A stretch of 64,000 nucleotides of DNA from Roseinatronobacter monicus (GCF_006716865.1 NZ_VFPT01000002.1:62001-126000), one strand, 5' to 3'. Counted from the stretch's first letter, positions 53,920 through 63,156 are shown. Notes: generated by a model not told the origin, from the sequence alone. A program made the numbers and translations.

Positions 53920-55596
53920 ATGTCAAAACCACTCGATCTTCGCCGATTTCCTGACTTGCCGCCCGAGGTCATAAAGGCCCTCGAGACGCAGCAAGCGGCG
54001 CTCGAAAAAGCCCAGTTCGAGGTCAGCGTTGAACGTGCGGCGCGCCTGCATCATCAGGCTGATGCAGAAGAAAAAGGCGCGCTCGTGATCACGTTGACCG
54101 CGCTGGTCGAAAAGCTGGAAAGTCAGGTAGCCGACTACCGGCGCACAAAATTCGGACCCAAATCCGAAAAGCTGACCCCTGATCAGCTGGAGCTGGCACT
54201 CGAAGATCAAGAGACAGCGATTGCCGAGACGAAGGCGGAAATCGAGAACGTTCAGGCCGCGCTCGAGAAAAAGTCCCAAAACAAGAGCAAGGCCCCGCGC
54301 AAACCACGCAAGCCTCGCGCCCTTCCAGAGGGGTTACCCCGGGTCGAGCGCGTGATTGAACCCGACAGTATCGCTTGCCCATGTGGCTGCGGCGATATGG
54401 TCAAGATCGGAGAGGATCGCTCGGAGCGACTGGATATCATTCCCGCCCAATACCAAGTCATCGTCACCGTGCGTCCAAAGTATGCCTGCCCGAAAGGCCG
54501 CACGGGCGTGACCCAAGCCAAAGCTCCTGCGCATCTATTGGAAAACAGCTGGCCGACCGAAGCCTTGCTGGCCCATATCACTGTGGCCAAATTCTGCGAC
54601 TTCAACCCTTTGAACCGGCAATCGGTGGCCATGGCCCGTAATGGTGCCCCAATTGATCGTGCAGTCCTATCAGACTGGATGGGACGCACAGGCGCACTGA
54701 TTGCTCCTGTGGTGGATCACATGGCAATGGTGCTGCTCAAAGGCAGCACGCGGCTTTACGTCGATGAAACAACAGCGCCAGTACTTGATCCCGGTCGCGG
54801 CCAAACCAAGACGGGATATTTCTGGGCCGTGCTGCGAGATGATCGTGGTTGGAGCGGATCATCCCCACCTGGTGTCGTGTTCCACTATCGACCCGGACGC
54901 AAAGGAGAATACGCGGCAGAAATCCTCAACGGCTTCAACGGCACAATCCAGGTTGATGCCTATGGCGGGTATAGCGCATTGGCGACGCCCAAGCGGGTGG
55001 GTGGCAAGCCCTTGAAGCTGGCCTATTGCTGGTCGCATGGACGAAGAGCCTTGATCAAAGCCCAGCCGAAAGCGGGATCGCCAATCGTTGACGAGGCTCT
55101 GGTGCGAATTGCAGCCCTCTATAAGATCGAGGCCGAAATCCGAGGTTTGCCACCCGAGCAACGTAGGGCCGTCCGGCAGGATCAATCCCGTCCACTGGTC
55201 GATAAATTCTTTGCCTGGCTCCATGCCCAAGCCGGCCGGGTGTCGCGCAAGTCCGAACTGGGCAAGGCTCTGGCCTATATGCTCAGCCGACAGGATGGCT
55301 TTTGCCTCTTTCTCGAGGACGGTCATGTGGACATGGATTCCAACCTGGTCGAAAACGCGATCAGAACCCCCGCAATGACAAGGCGCAACACGCTTTTTGC
55401 AGGTCACGATGACGGCGCCCGTTCTTGGGCGCGCTTCGCGAGCTTGATCGGAACTTGTCGCATGAATGACGTCGAGCCATACGCGTATCTACATGACCTA
55501 TACACAAAGCTGGCTAATGGGCATCTCGAAAAAGATATCGATGCTTTGATGCCATGGGCCTATGCCTCACAAACGAGCTCGTCCGGGACTCCCTGA
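53920..55596 (+). CDS. tnpC: IS66 transposase TnpC
   Basis: A 558-residue IS66 transposase. The N-terminal coiled coil (about 15-120) is followed by a zinc-binding CPCGCGDM and the DDE domain: LYVDETTAPVLDPGRGQTKT, IQVDAYGGYSAL and MDSNLVENAIRTPAMTRRN with the catalytic Glu. The start at 53920 (MSKPLDL) is six bases after GTAGGA. It appears complete. Confidence 0.92.
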   Translation: MSKPLDLRRFPDLPPEVIKALETQQAALEKAQFEVSVERAARLHHQADAEEKGALVITLTALVEKLESQVADYRRTKFGPKSEKLTPDQLELALEDQETAIAETKAEIENVQAALEKKSQNKSKAPRKPRKPRALPEGLPRVERVIEPDSIACPCGCGDMVKIGEDRSERLDIIPAQYQVIVTVRPKYACPKGRTGVTQAKAPAHLLENSWPTEALLAHITVAKFCDFNPLNRQSVAMARNGAPIDRAVLSDWMGRTGALIAPVVDHMAMVLLKGSTRLYVDETTAPVLDPGRGQTKTGYFWAVLRDDRGWSGSSPPGVVFHYRPGRKGEYAAEILNGFNGTIQVDAYGGYSALATPKRVGGKPLKLAYCWSHGRRALIKAQPKAGSPIVDEALVRIAALYKIEAEIRGLPPEQRRAVRQDQSRPLVDKFFAWLHAQAGRVSRKSELGKALAYMLSRQDGFCLFLEDGHVDMDSNLVENAIRTPAMTRRNTLFAGHDDGARSWARFASLIGTCRMNDVEPYAYLHDLYTKLANGHLEKDIDALMPWAYASQTSSSGTP

Positions 55597-56405
55597 CGAG
55601 CTCAAAAACGCGCCAACCCAAACCCTGTCAACCCGCGCGCCTCGAAAAAACCAATGGGACAGAAACGGCGCATACCGTGATCCTCAGCTTTATTCCGCCG
55701 ATGATTGGTTCCCTAGGCGCTTTCTCTGCTACGCATTGGGGCCCATGGCTTGCCATCCCGTTCGGCGTTGTCCCCATCATCGCATTTGTGTTGTCGCTGC
55801 GCTTCTGTCGGCTGGGTAGATTTCGGCAAAGCTATTATGGCGCATCCATGTTTGCGTTATGTGTCCTTTCCATTGCGGCTTTCATGTCTGTGCCTGCTGC
55901 CTATCTGGCACCCTGGACAGCACCCGGGCTTGCGGTGCAGGCCGTGCTGTTATTGGGACTAATGCTTGGCATTCTTGCTGGCCGGCATCAGATACTTGAT
56001 GCGGATGTGATGGAACGCGGCCTGCGGCGACGCTTCCGCGCTGGTCTAGGCACCATGACAATTGACGAAAGGCAAAGCACTGCCGGAATGTACAGACCGG
56101 CACGCCCGGGTGATCGGATCGACGCCATGATCCGGATCGTGTTCTGGGTCTATGGGGCCGTGGTCATCGTTGGGGCGCCCCTCGGCGGTGGTGCGGGCTA
56201 TATCATCCTGACGCTTCTCGCGCGGTGGGTAGATCCGGGCACGGGCCCTGATCTTCATGCCACAGCGATGACCACGCTCGGTGCCGTGGCCATTCCGGCG
56301 ATTGGCTATTTCATGCCCCCCATTTGGCGCATGTGGCGCCTGCTACAGCGCATCGAGGCGGAAGCTGAGGACGAGAATGGCAATATTGAACTGCGCTGGA
56401 AATGA
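55554..56405 (+). CDS. Multi-pass membrane protein, probably 5'-altered by IS66
   Basis: 283 residues as written. The first about 40 residues overlap the end of tnpC and the IS66 end and look unrelated to the rest. The body has five or six helices (WLAIPFGVVPIIAFVLSLRF, AVQAVLLLGLMLGILAG, VFWVYGAVVIVGAPLGGGAG, GAVAIPAIGYFMPPIW). No family is recognised. It is most likely a gene whose 5' end was replaced by the IS66 insertion. Confidence 0.5.
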   Translation: MGLCLTNELVRDSLTSSKTRQPKPCQPARLEKTNGTETAHTVILSFIPPMIGSLGAFSATHWGPWLAIPFGVVPIIAFVLSLRFCRLGRFRQSYYGASMFALCVLSIAAFMSVPAAYLAPWTAPGLAVQAVLLLGLMLGILAGRHQILDADVMERGLRRRFRAGLGTMTIDERQSTAGMYRPARPGDRIDAMIRIVFWVYGAVVIVGAPLGGGAGYIILTLLARWVDPGTGPDLHATAMTTLGAVAIPAIGYFMPPIWRMWRLLQRIEAEAEDENGNIELRWK

Positions 56406-56411
56406 CATCTT

Positions 56412-56702
56412 GTGTGTAAATGGTGGCAGTCCTGCCGCAAGAGCGGCGCGGCTTCAAACAGCCAACTGGAAATCTTCCCGACCGACCTGCAGATGCGCCG
56501 GGTCGATCCTGCGCGCAACATGCGTCGGTTCTACCGCATGAGCATCCAGCCGGACCTGTTCGGCGGTGCCAGCCTTGTGCGCGAATGGGGCCGGATCGGA
56601 TATCGCGGCCAGATGATGAGCGAGCCGCATGCCGATGAAGGGCAGGCCGTGACCGCGCTGATGAAACTCGCACGCGCGAAACAGCGGCGGGGATATGCGT
56701 GA
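56412..56702 (+). CDS. WGR-domain protein
   Basis: About 96 residues. RRVDPARNMRRFYRMSIQPD, LFGGASLVREWGRIGYRGQ and ALMKLARAKQRRGYA define a complete WGR domain with the W-G-R motif. Small stand-alone WGR proteins are common on rhodobacterial and rhizobial plasmids and may bind nucleic acid. The first 20 residues are not part of the domain, and the start is uncertain. Confidence 0.75.
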   Translation: MCKWWQSCRKSGAASNSQLEIFPTDLQMRRVDPARNMRRFYRMSIQPDLFGGASLVREWGRIGYRGQMMSEPHADEGQAVTALMKLARAKQRRGYA

Positions 56703-56748
56703 CGCGGGCGCGGGGACACGGTGCAAAGCCTGACCGGACATCGGGGGG

Positions 56749-56982
56749 ATGATGACGCTCGACTCCGACAAGATCGATGATGCGGCCCTCGCGATCCTCA
56801 GCCTGACGCTGCATGACGGTGATCGGGTCTGGAAGGGGATCGATTGGGACATCACGAACAGGCTGCACGAAAAGGGTCTGATCTATGATCCCAAAGACAA
56901 GGCGAAATCGCTGAGCCTGACGCCCGAAGGCATCGCGCATGCGCGGGCAGTTCTCTCGCGGGAGTTCAGCAAGGCCGAGTGA
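56749..56982 (+). CDS. DUF6429 family protein
   Basis: A 77-residue protein: KIDDAALAILSLTLHDGDRV, WKGIDWDITNRLHEKGLIYD and KAKSLSLTPEGIAHARAV. This is the small, winged-helix-like DUF6429 family, common near mobile elements. The function is unknown. Two adjacent ATGs follow a GGGGGG stretch. Confidence 0.75.
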   Translation: MMTLDSDKIDDAALAILSLTLHDGDRVWKGIDWDITNRLHEKGLIYDPKDKAKSLSLTPEGIAHARAVLSREFSKAE

Positions 56983-57147
56983 AAGCGGGCGAAGGCGATA
57001 GCCACTGCCTCGTCTGTATTGGCCAGACAGAGCGTTTTGGGATGCAATATCCGAACCGGACTTTGCATTGATTAGGTGGCGTCTGGACATAGCGCTGCCA
57101 TCCGTCAATAAAGTTATGGTGAATTCGAAGCAAAGAAGGGATGCCAA

Positions 57148-57438
57148 ATGACGAAACCGCTCACGAAAACTCAGTTGGTCGCTGTTCTGGCCGATAGCGC
57201 TGGTGTTGATAAGAAAACCGCGTCCAGCGTGCTGGATGCTCTGGCTGACACGATCCAGTCTGAAGTGGTCAATGGCGGTGGCGTGACACTCCCTGGGATT
57301 GTCAAAATCGTTGCAAAGCACCGGGGCGCGCGTACAGTGCGCAATCCGGCGACAGGCGAGTCCATTGAAAAACCCGCAGATCGTCGTGTGGCAGCAACGC
57401 CGCTCAAGGCGATCAAGGATGCTCTGGCGGAGAGCTGA
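57148..57438 (+). CDS. HU family DNA-binding protein
   Basis: A 96-residue HU/IHF-like protein: TKTQLVAVLADSAGVDKKTA at the start, LPGIVKIVAKHRGARTVRNP (the DNA-binding arm) and a C-terminal helix. The arm lacks the usual RNP-type tip in part (NPATGESIEKP is present). It bends and compacts DNA. It follows AAGGGA with normal spacing and appears complete. Confidence 0.9.
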   Translation: MTKPLTKTQLVAVLADSAGVDKKTASSVLDALADTIQSEVVNGGGVTLPGIVKIVAKHRGARTVRNPATGESIEKPADRRVAATPLKAIKDALAES

Positions 57439-57465
57439 TAATCCCAAGATGCTGATACGGTTGTA

Positions 57466-57491
57466 GCAAGGCACGGCGTAATGTGCCTTGC
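57466..57491 (+). terminator. Hairpin after the HU gene
   Basis: Perfect 9-bp stem gcaaggcac / gtgccttgc with an 8-base loop, 28 bases after the HU stop. A second stem with cccttgggc / gcccaagg follows. No long T run, so termination may be Rho-dependent. Confidence 0.5.
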
Positions 57492-57542
57492 CGCCCTTGG
57501 GCTTGCGTCTGCACAAAGATGCCCAAGGACGGTGCGGAGGGT

Positions 57543-57725
57543 TCATGCGCCAATGGGTGTCAGATTTCTCCGAGGAACCCAACCGGCGGAACCGTCCTCT
57601 GAACGGCAGTAAACCCAGCCATGCGTCTCATATTCACCGCTGATGATTTGGCCGACAGCGCATGTAAGCTCTTTGGCGGTATAGTCTTGCGTGACAAATA
57701 AACCCGCATTGCGGTCAATCAGCGT
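57543..57725 (-). pseudogene. SH3-like protein, 5' end replaced by R1 repeat
   Basis: LFVTQDYTAKELTCAVGQII, then GWVYCRSEDGSAGWVPRRNL is a small bacterial SH3 domain (GW-C---G--GWVP). The open frame upstream is R1 repeat sequence, so the first strand or start is probably lost. Confidence 0.5.
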
Positions 57726-57830
57726 CGGTGGCACGCTGCAGTGCGGCTTCACCAAACCGGCCAATCGTGTATCGCGCAGCATTTTTTGCTATTGAACGTC
57801 GCTGATGCGGGACGGAGCGGACCGTGGCTA
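57725..57830 (+). repeat. R1 mosaic intergenic repeat
   Basis: Inverse of the 22.6-kb copy: ggcttcaccaaaccggccaa, gcgcagcattttttgctatt and gaacgtcgctgatgcggg. Confidence 0.75.
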
Positions 57831-57969
57831 TTAATCCACGAGCACATCGGCATCATCGGGGACCGCGTCCCGGCTTGGGACTTCGGTAAGCCTGCGCCTT
57901 CAGGCGCGGCCTATCTCTCCTTTTGCTGCAAAATCTCTGATGTGCATGGGCGTTATGGAGACGCGTAGG

Positions 57970-58551
57970 CTATGCGGCGGCTGTTGCGGCCGCGGTGTCA
58001 GCACGGGTGAAACGAAATTCAGTGCTGTCCTGCCACATACGGTGCAGAACCACCCCGATCCGTCGCGCCAGTGCAACCGTGGCGCGCTTTTTGCCGCGCC
58101 GCTTGGCGATAGTCCATGCCCAGGCACTCAGCCAATTCGGGCGACCACGATTCAACATCACTGTCGCCGCTTGATAAAGCGCCGTGCGCAACGAAGCATC
58201 GCCTGCCCGTGATATTTCGCCAATGATGTCCCGTTCTCCGGATTGCTCGCGCCGCGGGGTCAGACCAACCCAAGGACCAACATCCCTGGAGGATGAAAAG
58301 CGATCAGGATCATCGATCGCAGCCTTGTAGGTCAAAGCGACATGGGCGCCGACCCCTGGCATGGTCATCAGGTGAGGGCAGACGGGATCAGATTTGGCAT
58401 GATCACGCAGGATCTTTTCCACGCCAGCCAGCTCCTGGCGCAGCGCGCTCCGCGCGCTCAGGATCGGTTTGGCTGCGGCTTCCAGCATAGGATTGCCCTC
58501 GACCAGCTCCATCACCCGCTGTTCAAAGCGCCCCTTGGCCACCTGTCCCAT
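57970..58551 (-). pseudogene. IS110-family transposase, C-terminal part only
   Basis: 193 residues covering the Tnp20 (IS116/IS110/IS902) domain: MTMPGVGAHVALTYKAAID, FSSSRDVGPWVGLTPRREQS, GEISRAGDASLRTALYQAA. The N-terminal DEDD (RuvC-like) domain is missing. Upstream lies the unrelated end of a HTH regulator, so this is a truncated element. Confidence 0.85.
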
Positions 58552-58591
58552 CTTCAGTCCGACAAGGACAATTGGCGTCGAATACCGGCAA

Positions 58592-59023
58592 TCACGCGGC
58601 CATATCGATCAAGGCATCGATGTCGTTCTGCGTCATTTCCCGCCCGTCCAGAAAACTCTCATACCAACGTGCCATCAGGCGCGCGCGCTTCTGGCTTGGA
58701 ATGGTCTGATCGCGTAACATCAGGCGCTCATCGAGCTGCGCGCTGATCCGCTTTAAGGCATCCAGATCTTCCGGGATTCGGACAACACGTTTGCCCAGAA
58801 GAATCCAGCTTGCGTCCTTCTAACCGCGCCACTGCATGAGCTTGGCTATGGCCTCGACAGGCACACCGCGCACCCCTTTTTCGTAATTCTGGTAAGCTCT
58901 AAACCCAACGCCCATATTGTCAGCCATTTCTCGCTGCGAAAGCCCAAGGGCTTGTCTGGTCTCGCGCAGGCGCTTGCCAATTCCGCGCCACTTTTCTTCA
59001 GCATCAGTGTCACTGTCTGACAT
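58592..59023 (-). pseudogene. XRE-type HTH regulator with in-frame amber stop
   Basis: From ATG 59023 the frame encodes a helix-turn-helix domain (GKRLRETRQALGLSQREMAD, then YEKGVRGVPVEAIAKLM) and meets TAG at 58820-58822 after 67 codons. The same frame then continues without a break, KDASWILLGKRVVRIPEDLD to DIDALIDMAA, 75 codons to TGA at 58592. The junction ...KLMQWRG-stop-KDASWILLG matches the usual continuous XRE sequence, so a nonsense mutation probably split a 143-residue regulator. The N-terminal 67 residues could still bind DNA. Confidence 0.6.
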
Positions 59024-59376
59024 GCGCCAGACAGTGAAACGGATTGCCCACGCATGATGTCTTGACTTGACCCTTGCCCTTCGATGGTCGTTAGCGAAGC
59101 GCGGACGCTGTTGATGTATTCCCACCGGACTGTCGCGAATAAATCATCCGCTACGCGGAACCGCTCGCCATTGGGCATTCTATAGACCGCGCCCGCGCGC
59201 AAAAATGACCCTGGCGCTCCCGTCGCATTAGACGCTCCGAACACCTGCCAACTTTTCACGCTGAACGTCAGTTGAACAAAACCCGTCACAACCGGCGCCG
59301 CTGTCATCAAAAACAACCCGCTCACAATCGCTACGCTCCAGGGGTTGTTCAACCACTCAAGAAGACGCTTTTTCAT
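58846..59376 (-). CDS. Membrane-anchored hypothetical overlapping the HTH gene
   Basis: A 176-residue frame with one N-terminal helix (VAIVSGLFLMTAAPVVTGFV) and a beta-rich part (GAVYRMPNGERFRVADDLFA). The last about 60 residues overlap the HTH gene in another frame and are probably not native, so the true end may have been lost by a frameshift. The start overlaps the next upstream gene by 20 bases. The function is unknown. Confidence 0.4.
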   Translation of the reverse strand: MKKRLLEWLNNPWSVAIVSGLFLMTAAPVVTGFVQLTFSVKSWQVFGASNATGAPGSFLRAGAVYRMPNGERFRVADDLFATVRWEYINSVRASLTTIEGQGSSQDIMRGQSVSLSGACQTVTLMLKKSGAELASACARPDKPLGFRSEKWLTIWALGLELTRITKKGCAVCLSRP

Positions 59377-59710
59377 CCGGTTTCCTCAGCGTCGGCTCCG
59401 ATCGTTGATTGTGCGATGTCGCCTTCTTGTTGTCGCCCGTCAGCACGGTCAGCACGAGGATCTTCTCGCGCATCAATCTCATATCATCCGCCATGTCCAA
59501 GATCGCTATCGAAACCTGTGCCGCAGCTATCTCGACCAGCCCCAAAAACCCAACACCCGCACCGATCCATAGATAGGTCGCTCCCCACCCCGACAGCCAC
59601 CCAAATGCAATCAACAAAAGGCCGGCCACGATCATCAATATGCCAATGATCACCAGAAGCTCGAAAAAAAGCCTGCCAGTGCCGTAACGGCTCTTCAGGT
59701 CAGCACCCAT
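59357..59710 (-). CDS. Two-helix membrane protein
   Basis: 117 residues from MGADLKSRYGTGRLFFELLV with two membrane helices (VIIGILMIVAGLLLIAFGWL and TYLWIGAGVGFLGLVEIAAA) and a charged C-terminus. No family is recognised. The frame is open further upstream, but the start at 59710 gives a sensible N-terminus. It is in the same orientation as the genes behind it. Confidence 0.5.
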   Translation of the reverse strand: MGADLKSRYGTGRLFFELLVIIGILMIVAGLLLIAFGWLSGWGATYLWIGAGVGFLGLVEIAAAQVSIAILDMADDMRLMREKILVLTVLTGDNKKATSHNQRSEPTLRKPDEKASS

Positions 59711-60359
59711 CAATCCACCCGCAAAATAAGCATCATCAGTTGGTTGGGCCTTATACCCAGATTGAAGATATTGAACAGGGCGATCCCGCGCGGTCGCCCG
59801 TGTCCTGGTCTGGCCAAGGCCAGACCCAAGCCAGCCAGGGCGATGGTGGCGGCTGCGGATGGGCGTTGGCCGTCTCTCCGAGCCAGCCATCTGCCCGTCC
59901 GGTCCTGCCACCCCTGCCCCGCCCGTCTCGGCCCTTACGGGTCACGACCGCTATCGCAATAGATCAGGGGAAACCCGCGCGCGATTGCGCGGGTTGAGGT
60001 GATCCGAAGGACAGCGCGGGGGATCGACGGGCCTGTGGCCCGCTCACCGCCCGCGCTGACGATCTTGCTGTTCTTCTTGTCCGCCCAACAGACCTGATCA
60101 AGCTGGTCAAGGGGCAAGCGCCGCGCGGGGCGCGTCGTCAGCCCACCCACCCGTGTCCTCGACCTGCGGTCTGCGGGCCGCGCCAGTGGGTGTTCTGACC
60201 CCGTGACAGTCTCGCTCAGGCCCGTGGGTCGGGCTTCGCCCTCTCCCACTCTGTTCCGCCGAACACATGCGTATCCGGCAACAGATTGGCCGAGGCGCAG
60301 CCCATCGGCGGGAACAGGGACAAACCCCAACCGCCCATCGCTCAAGAGGACGAAACACC
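59711..60359. other. Spacer with R2 repeat, copy 2
   Basis: No supported gene. About 60157-60225 is the inverted copy of the R2 repeat at 14505-14568 (cctgcggtctgcgggccgcg, then gtgttctgaccccgtgacag). The end carries the AGAGGA ribosome site of the next gene. Confidence 0.6.
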
Positions 60360-60635
60360 ATGACATACGCATTCGCCACATCCGATGCCGAGACGCGCGA
60401 GCCAACGGTCGCAATCATGGCCTATGAGCCGAAGCTGGTATCACTGGCACTGGGAGGGCGCGCATACATGGCACGTTCTGTCGTGGTCCAGCGGTTTTTC
60501 TTCAACACACCAAGTGAAGCAGATGCCTTCGCAGCCTTGCACAATGACCAGCAAGATTACCGCGCGCGCGCCGCTCTTTTGAAAAAGAAAGCATCCGACC
60601 GCGCCGCTGCAATGAATGCTCTTGCGACCGCATAA
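60360..60635 (+). CDS. Small hypothetical protein
   Basis: A 91-residue protein, MTYAFATSDAETREPTVAIM, with a C-terminal basic helix (ALLKKKASDRAAAMNALAT). AGAGGA precedes the start by about 10 bases. I recognise no family; its size and setting resemble plasmid hypothetical genes. It lies 68 bases before an IS21 element. Confidence 0.5.
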   Translation: MTYAFATSDAETREPTVAIMAYEPKLVSLALGGRAYMARSVVVQRFFFNTPSEADAFAALHNDQQDYRARAALLKKKASDRAAAMNALATA

Positions 60636-60787
60636 CTCCCCCCCATCGCATAATGGAAACAAGACCATGACCGGACCGACCACCAACACCCCGCCCGCGA
60701 AAGTGTAGCGCGTCAACCACCTTGTCCGGTGCCGACAACCACCTTGGCCGGTTATAGCGGCCGCCGGGGTTGTGTTTTTTGCTTTCT

Positions 60788-61609
60788 TTAGGTCAGGTTT
60801 TTTCCTTCTTCTTGGTTGTCGTTTTTGGTTGTCGCTGAGGCTTCGTTTTGCATTTTCATGTTGGCCACAGCGCTTCTTTGGCGAAAGCTTTGCGCATTCA
60901 TCTCAAGAATGCTGGCATGGTGGACAAGTCGGTCGATGGCCGCGACGGTCATGGCTTTGTCGGGAAAGATTTGATCCCATCCACTGAACGGCTGATTGGC
61001 CGCGATGGCGATGCTGCGATATTCGTATCGCCGGGCAATCAGTTCGAAGAGCACCCCGGTTTCGGCCTGATCCTTGTGGGCATAGGTAATGTCATCAAGG
61101 ATGATCAGGTCAAATTTGTCGAGCTTGGCCAAAGCTGCTTCGAGCACCAGATCCCGACGTGCGGCTTGCAGTCTTTGGACGAGATCGCTGGTCCGGGTAT
61201 AGAAGACCCTATGGCCTGCTTCGATCAGGGCATGGCCAATGGCACAGAGAATGTGGGTCTTGCCCGTGCCGGAGTTGCCAATGGCGATCAGGTTTGCGCC
61301 GCCGTCCAACCAATCTCCCGCAGCCAGAGCTTCGACCCGGGCGCGTGGTAAGGTAGGCAGGGCTTTGAAATCGAAGGTTGCCAAAGTCTTTCCAGCTGGG
61401 AGCTGGGATTCATTCAGATGACGGCGCATGCGGCGCATGTCCCGCTCGGCGAGTTCGTATTCGGCCAGCACGGCCAGGAAGCGCGCAGCCGGCCAGCCTT
61501 CGGTATCGGCTCGTGTGGCGATTTCCTGCCAGAGCTTGTGGAAGCTGGGTAAGCGCAGGGCGCTCAGCATGCTGGGCAGCGTGTGGATGTCGATCTCCCG
61601 GGAGGTCAT
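60788..61609 (-). CDS. istB: IS21 helper ATPase IstB
   Basis: A 273-residue AAA+ ATPase with Walker A GNSGTGKTH (about residues 109-117) and Walker B LIILDDI, preceded by the helical IstB N-domain (LPSFHKLWQEIATRADTEGW). It helps IstA choose the target. It overlaps istA by 4 bases and appears complete. Confidence 0.93.
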   Translation of the reverse strand: MTSREIDIHTLPSMLSALRLPSFHKLWQEIATRADTEGWPAARFLAVLAEYELAERDMRRMRRHLNESQLPAGKTLATFDFKALPTLPRARVEALAAGDWLDGGANLIAIGNSGTGKTHILCAIGHALIEAGHRVFYTRTSDLVQRLQAARRDLVLEAALAKLDKFDLIILDDITYAHKDQAETGVLFELIARRYEYRSIAIAANQPFSGWDQIFPDKAMTVAAIDRLVHHASILEMNAQSFRQRSAVANMKMQNEASATTKNDNQEEGKNLT

Positions 61610-63156
61610 GCGCGTGCCTCCAGCAGCGCATCGAAGCTGTCCAGCGACGGATGAGAAACCACAACATCCTTTGGCAGCGCCGTGTGTTTAGGGGTGATCT
61701 GGGCCGCGAGCGACTTTGGGTCCGGTATCAAACCAGAGCCGAGATCGTCAGCAAGAAGATGTGCCAATTCCGCTTCGCAGGCTTGATCGTGGGCAATAAA
61801 GAGCAGAGCGACCATGCGGCGGCAGGCGTCGCGTCGCGGCAGGCTGTGCTGCAGCACTTCCCAAGCTTGCGCGTATTCGGTGCGGGGGAAGAGGCTATCG
61901 CGGTAGATCGAGCTCCAAAGGGCCTGTGGTTTGCGCTTCAAGGCATGGATGACGTGGTGGTAATTGATGACATGGACACGATGGCCATCGTTACGGCCTC
62001 GGCCACGGGGATGCGTTGCGACAAGGGTGCTGCCCAAGAATGCGTCGAGGCGGTCATCATATAGATGGATGCGCAAACGCTGCCCGATGAGCTGTGATGG
62101 CGCGCTGTAAAAGATGCTTTTGACCCTGAAGCCGCCCATTCTTGTGACCGGCACGATGACTTCCGTGTAGTCTGTGGTGCGCCGCGGCGGCAAAGGTTTA
62201 AGATACATCTGCTCTACCTCAACCGCTTGCGTCCGCTGTCGGTTGCGCCGCGCCACCAGAATGTCAATGAAGCGACGATACTCGGCCACAGATGCAAAAT
62301 CACGGCTGCCGCGCAGGATCAGTGCCTGTGCGATGGCCTTCTTCAAGTGACGGTTCTGCGATTCCACGGCGCCATTCTCATGGGCTTCACCACGATTGTT
62401 GCGACTGGCATCCATACCATAATGACCGACGAAAGCTTCATAGCGCTTGGTAATATCCTCACACTCGTCACGCGTCAGATTACGAAATGCGGCTGAAAGA
62501 CTATCCGTTCGATGGTTTTGTGGAACACCCCCCAAGGACCACAGCGCGTGCTGGAGGTTCTCGGCCAAGGCCGTAAAGCTCTCCCCGCCCAAGACAACAC
62601 CAACATGTTCCCAGCGGCTATAGACCATAGCGAAATGATAAAGCAGGTGCGGGAATGGTGCGCCTGAAATGGTCACTTCCAGCTCGGCTGCTTGGGTGAA
62701 GTCGGACTGTGCCATATAGCCTGGCTCTGGTGTCTGGCGGAAAATGATATCGCGCTCCGGGCCTTTGAGCGCGCGCCACTGCCGGACCCTTCGCTCCAGG
62801 GTTCGGCGGATGCGATCATCTGGAAAAGCCAAAGGATGTAGACCCTGAAGGTAGCGCAACAACGTCACGGCCTGCAGGGCATTGTCGTTCTCCAGAACAG
62901 GAAGGATGTCATTCTCCCAATACCCTTCAAGCGGATCGGATACTGTACGCCCGTGAACAATCTTGCGCTGTGAAGGGGGCGTTGGATCTGCATCAAATCG
63001 CCGAGCGGTTCTTTCGCTGAACCCAGCACGGGCGGCTGATGTGCATTGGCTGTGATTTTTGAGGTCGGTCATGTATAATCTCAATTGCTGGTCGGTGATG
63101 GATTGATAGGCCAACCGGGGTCCTCCGTTGGAACGCAGAGGCTTCCGGCTTATCAA
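61606..63156 (-). CDS. istA: IS21 transposase IstA
   Basis: A 516-residue transposase: N-terminal helix-turn-helix (ITDQQLRLYMTDLKNHSQCT, then SERTARRFDAD), rve-type DDE core with YMAQSDFTQAAELEVTISG, VPQNHRTDSLSAAF and HENGAVESQNRHLKKAIAQ, and a C-terminal beta domain. The start at 63156 or a nearby ATG is uncertain by a few residues. It looks intact. Confidence 0.92.
   Translation of the reverse strand: MISRKPLRSNGGPRLAYQSITDQQLRLYMTDLKNHSQCTSAARAGFSERTARRFDADPTPPSQRKIVHGRTVSDPLEGYWENDILPVLENDNALQAVTLLRYLQGLHPLAFPDDRIRRTLERRVRQWRALKGPERDIIFRQTPEPGYMAQSDFTQAAELEVTISGAPFPHLLYHFAMVYSRWEHVGVVLGGESFTALAENLQHALWSLGGVPQNHRTDSLSAAFRNLTRDECEDITKRYEAFVGHYGMDASRNNRGEAHENGAVESQNRHLKKAIAQALILRGSRDFASVAEYRRFIDILVARRNRQRTQAVEVEQMYLKPLPPRRTTDYTEVIVPVTRMGGFRVKSIFYSAPSQLIGQRLRIHLYDDRLDAFLGSTLVATHPRGRGRNDGHRVHVINYHHVIHALKRKPQALWSSIYRDSLFPRTEYAQAWEVLQHSLPRRDACRRMVALLFIAHDQACEAELAHLLADDLGSGLIPDPKSLAAQITPKHTALPKDVVVSHPSLDSFDALLEARA

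Larger units (their letters stand above)
53030..55620 (+). mobile_element. IS66-family element (ends not resolved)
   Basis: Three consecutive IS66 genes tnpA, tnpB and tnpC, the first two overlapping by 4 bases, form a complete IS66 set. I could not identify the inverted ends or the 8-bp duplication with confidence, so these limits are approximate. The right end appears to run into the start of a membrane protein gene. Confidence 0.75.

Noticed and set aside
56311..57582. 423-residue minus-strand open frame
   Set aside because: It runs antisense to the WGR, DUF6429 and HU genes, which have recognisable domains. The antisense protein has none.
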